6,513 nt of DNA, taken from NCBI GenBank assembly GCA_030425945.1, contig JAUHZL010000177.1, forward strand, positions 1 through 6,513, in the 5' to 3' direction. The DNA comes from Alphaproteobacteria bacterium (GTDB taxonomy: Bacteria; Pseudomonadota; Alphaproteobacteria; Rhodobacterales; Rhodobacteraceae). Shown here piece after piece: positions 4,078 through 6,513 of this stretch (its first letter is position 1; each line of letters begins with the position of its first letter). The translations under genes and the position numbers were made by a program. The notes under the pieces are model-generated. The model was not told the DNA's origin and searched no databases. It was given only the letters and a program-made list of their open reading frames with translations.

Positions 4078-6513
4078 TCAGCCCGCGAGGGCGCTGTCGC
4101 AGCGGCCGCAGATGCCGTCATGGGCATGCTGTCCGACATCGGGCAGGATCTTCCAGCAGCGCTGGCACTTCTCGCCCTCGGCACGGGCAAAAACCACCGC
4201 CACGCCCGGCACGTCGTCGATCCGGAACGCGGCTTCCGGCGCCGCGGCGTCGCTGACCGTGATGTCGGAGGTGATGCAGAGGTCGGCGAAATCCACCCCG
4301 TCGAGCAGCGCCTTGGTCGCCGCATCCACATGCACCACCGGCGCGGCTTCGAGGCTGGCCCCGATGACCTTGTCTCGGCGCTGCACCTCCAGCGCCCCGG
4401 TCACGACCCGGCGCACCTTGCGGATGGTGGCCCATTTCGCGGCCAGCGCCTCGTCCCGCCACGCCTCGGGCGTCTCGGGCATGTCCTGCAGGTGGACCGA
4501 ACTGTCCTCGCCCGGGAAGCGCTCGAGCCAGACCTCCTCCATCGTGAAGACGAGGATCGGCGCAAGCCAGGTCGTCAGGCGATGGAACAGCAGGTCGAGC
4601 ACGGTCCGCGCGGCACGGCGGCGGGGCGTATCGCCGTCGCAGTAGAGCGCGTCCTTGCGGATGTCGAAGTAGACCGCCGACAGGTCCACCGTGGCGAAGG
4701 TGAAGACCGCCTGGAACACCCCCTGGAAGTCGAAGGCGGCATAGCCCTCGCGCACCGTGCGGTCGAGTTCGGCGAGGCGGTGGAGCACCCAGCGCTCCAG
4801 CTCGGGCATGCCCTCCGGGGCGACGCGGTCGGCCTCGGTGAAGTCGGCCAGGCTGCCCAGCAGGAAGCGCATGGTGTTGCGCAGGCGGCGATAGCCGTCG
4901 GCGGTGCCCTTCAGGATCTCGTCCCCGATGCGCTGGTCGGCGGTGTAATCCGCCTGCGCCACCCAGAGCCGCAGGATATCGGCCCCGTACTGATCCACAA
5001 CCTTCTGCGGCGCGACCACGTTGCCGATCGACTTCGACATCTTGCGGCCCTGCTCATCGAGCGTGAAGCCGTGCGTGACCACGTTGCGATAGGGCGCGCG
5101 GCCCATCGTGCCGCAGGCCTGCAAGAGCGACGAGTGGAACCAGCCGCGATGCTGGTCGGTCCCTTCCATGTAGACGTCGGCGATGCCGTCCGCCGTGCCG
5201 TCCTCGCGGTCGCGCAGGACGAAGGCGTGGGTCGAGCCGCTGTCGAACCACACGTCGAGGATGTCGAAGACCTGCGCATAGGCGTCCGGGTCGACGATCC
5301 CGTCGAGGAACCGCTCCTTCGCCCCCTCGGCATACCAGGCATCGGCGCCCTCGGCCTCGAACGCGGCGACGATGCGGGCGTTCACTTCGGCGTTGCGCAG
5401 CAGGAAGTCGGGATCGGTGGGCTTGGCGCCGACCTTGGTGAAGCAGGTCAGCGGCACACCCCAGGCGCGCTGGCGCGACAGCACCCAGTCCGGACGCGCC
5501 TCGATCATCGAGTAGAGGCGGTTGCGCCCGGTCTGCGGCGTCCACTTCACCAGCTGGTCGATCGAGGTCAGGGCGCGCTGGCGGATCGTTTCGCCATAGG
5601 TGTCCTGCCCGTCGCCGACCGGCTTGTCGATGGCGGCGAACCACTGCGGGCGGTTCAGGCGGATCACCGGGGCCTTGGAGCGCCAGGAATGCGCGTCCGA
5701 GATGGTGATGCGGCGCAGCGCCAGCAGCGCGCCCAGCTCCTTCAGCTTCTCGATCACGGCCTTGTTCGCGCCGCCGGGCTTGCCGTTCTCGCGGATCACG
5801 CGCTCTCCGGCAAAAAAGGGCAGGTCGTCGCGGAAGGCACTGTCGTCGGTCAGGTTGAAGGTCATCGGCAGGCCGTGACGCTGGCCGATCTCGAAGTCGT
5901 CGTCGCCGTGGCTGGGCGCGGTGTGCACGAAGCCGGTGCCCGCATCGTCGGTGACGTGATCGCCCGGCAGCAGCGGGACGTCGAAGTCCCACTCGCCGCC
6001 CGCGCCCTCGGCCCCGCGCAGGGGATGGGCGCAGGTCAGCGCGGCCAGCTCGGCGGCGGTGACATCACGCAGGCGGCGGTACATCGTGCCGTCGAGGCGC
6101 ATGGCGGCCAGCGCCTCCTCGGCCAGCGCGTCGGCCAGCAGGTAGCGGTCGCCGATGCGCGCCCAGCATTCCTCCGGGCGGCCGGTGATCTCGTAGAGAC
6201 CGTAGCCGATGTCCGGCCCGAAGCAGATCGCGCGGTTCTGCGGCAGGGTCCAGGGCGTGGTGGTCCAGATGATGACCTTGGCCCCGTCCATGTCGGCGGG
6301 CGCTCCGGAGACGATCCGGAACGGCACCCACACCGCCTCGGTCTGGCGGTCGTGGTACTCGACCTCGGCCTCGGCCAGCGCGGTCTTCTCGACCGGCGAC
6401 CACATCACCGGCTTCGAGCCCTGGTAGAGCGTGCCGGTCATCAGGAACTTCATGAATTCCTCGGCGATCACCCGCTCGGCGTGGAAGTCCATGGTCAGGT
6501 AGGGACGGTCCCA
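4078..6513 (-). CDS. ileS: Isoleucyl-tRNA synthetase (3' part; 5' end outside window)
   Basis: The frame is open to the window edge, so 811 C-terminal residues are visible. By comparison with full-length bacterial IleRS (about 940 or more residues), the N-terminal HIGH region is beyond the edge. The enzyme charges tRNA-Ile in the cytosol and clears misactivated valine. In fragment numbering, the CP1 editing domain shows WTTTPWTLP (83-91) and GTGFVHTAPSHGDDD (192-206), with editing residues His197 and Asp206. The catalytic core returns with WVLSRQRAWGVPL (343-355), DVWFDSGS (420-427) and GTDQHRGWFHSSLL. KMSKS is at 491-495 (bases 5029-5043). The anticodon-binding helical domain follows. The C-terminal zinc module has paired cysteines at 783/786 (CQRC) and 802/805 (CGRC). 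This fits a standard bacterial type-1 enzyme, not the mupirocin-resistant type. The internal Met at 6492 is not the start, because conserved sequence (WDRPYLT) continues upstream of it. Confidence 0.98.
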   Translation of the reverse strand, partial: WDRPYLTMDFHAERVIAEEFMKFLMTGTLYQGSKPVMWSPVEKTALAEAEVEYHDRQTEAVWVPFRIVSGAPADMDGAKVIIWTTTPWTLPQNRAICFGPDIGYGLYEITGRPEECWARIGDRYLLADALAEEALAAMRLDGTMYRRLRDVTAAELAALTCAHPLRGAEGAGGEWDFDVPLLPGDHVTDDAGTGFVHTAPSHGDDDFEIGQRHGLPMTFNLTDDSAFRDDLPFFAGERVIRENGKPGGANKAVIEKLKELGALLALRRITISDAHSWRSKAPVIRLNRPQWFAAIDKPVGDGQDTYGETIRQRALTSIDQLVKWTPQTGRNRLYSMIEARPDWVLSRQRAWGVPLTCFTKVGAKPTDPDFLLRNAEVNARIVAAFEAEGADAWYAEGAKERFLDGIVDPDAYAQVFDILDVWFDSGSTHAFVLRDREDGTADGIADVYMEGTDQHRGWFHSSLLQACGTMGRAPYRNVVTHGFTLDEQGRKMSKSIGNVVAPQKVVDQYGADILRLWVAQADYTADQRIGDEILKGTADGYRRLRNTMRFLLGSLADFTEADRVAPEGMPELERWVLHRLAELDRTVREGYAAFDFQGVFQAVFTFATVDLSAVYFDIRKDALYCDGDTPRRRAARTVLDLLFHRLTTWLAPILVFTMEEVWLERFPGEDSSVHLQDMPETPEAWRDEALAAKWATIRKVRRVVTGALEVQRRDKVIGASLEAAPVVHVDAATKALLDGVDFADLCITSDITVSDAAAPEAAFRIDDVPGVAVVFARAEGEKCQRCWKILPDVGQHAHDGICGRCDSALAG

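Noticed and set aside
3938..4645. 235-codon plus-strand frame opposite the ileS 3' end and the ileS-yghU gap
   Set aside because: It lies antisense to the conserved IleRS zinc module and crosses the terminator hairpin; the Ser/Arg/Ala-rich product is unrecognisable.

Overview
The window reads as an ordinary core-genome segment of a high-GC alphaproteobacterium, most likely of the Rhodobacterales (Rhodobacter/Roseobacter relatives). The reasons are uniformly GC-rich coding sequence, a Pcs-type phosphatidylcholine synthase, a DUF484-xerC pair, and an IleRS of alphaproteobacterial appearance. This placement rests on recalled protein families, not on a database search. I see no mobile element, CRISPR array, tRNA or rRNA gene, and no long non-coding stretch. 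The largest gap between genes is 138 bases.

Plus strand, 1-2804: four genes lie head to tail. They are the 3' part of a small TalC-type transaldolase gene (cut by the window start), a DUF484 protein, the site-specific recombinase XerC, and phosphatidylcholine synthase (pcs). Gaps are 47 and 7 bases, then a few bases of overlap if pcs starts at its first possible codon, so this may be one transcription unit. The jobs differ: pentose phosphate carbon shuffling, chromosome dimer resolution (xerC with its usual companion DUF484), and membrane lipid synthesis.

Minus strand, 6513-2821: isoleucyl-tRNA synthetase (ileS, 5' end beyond the window) is followed by a GC-rich hairpin with a short T run that looks like its intrinsic terminator. 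Next come a YghU-type glutathione-dependent oxidoreductase and a 79-residue DUF3253 protein. The last two are spaced so tightly that the yghU stop codon overlaps the ribosome binding site of the next gene. The two gene groups converge at 2805-2820 with only 16 bases between stop codons.

I looked for an undescribed system and do not see one. The points worth a second look are modest: a Phe at the site that separates transaldolase from fructose-6-phosphate aldolase, the xerC/pcs junction with its unclear pcs start, the yghU-DUF3253 coupling, and the short convergent junction.
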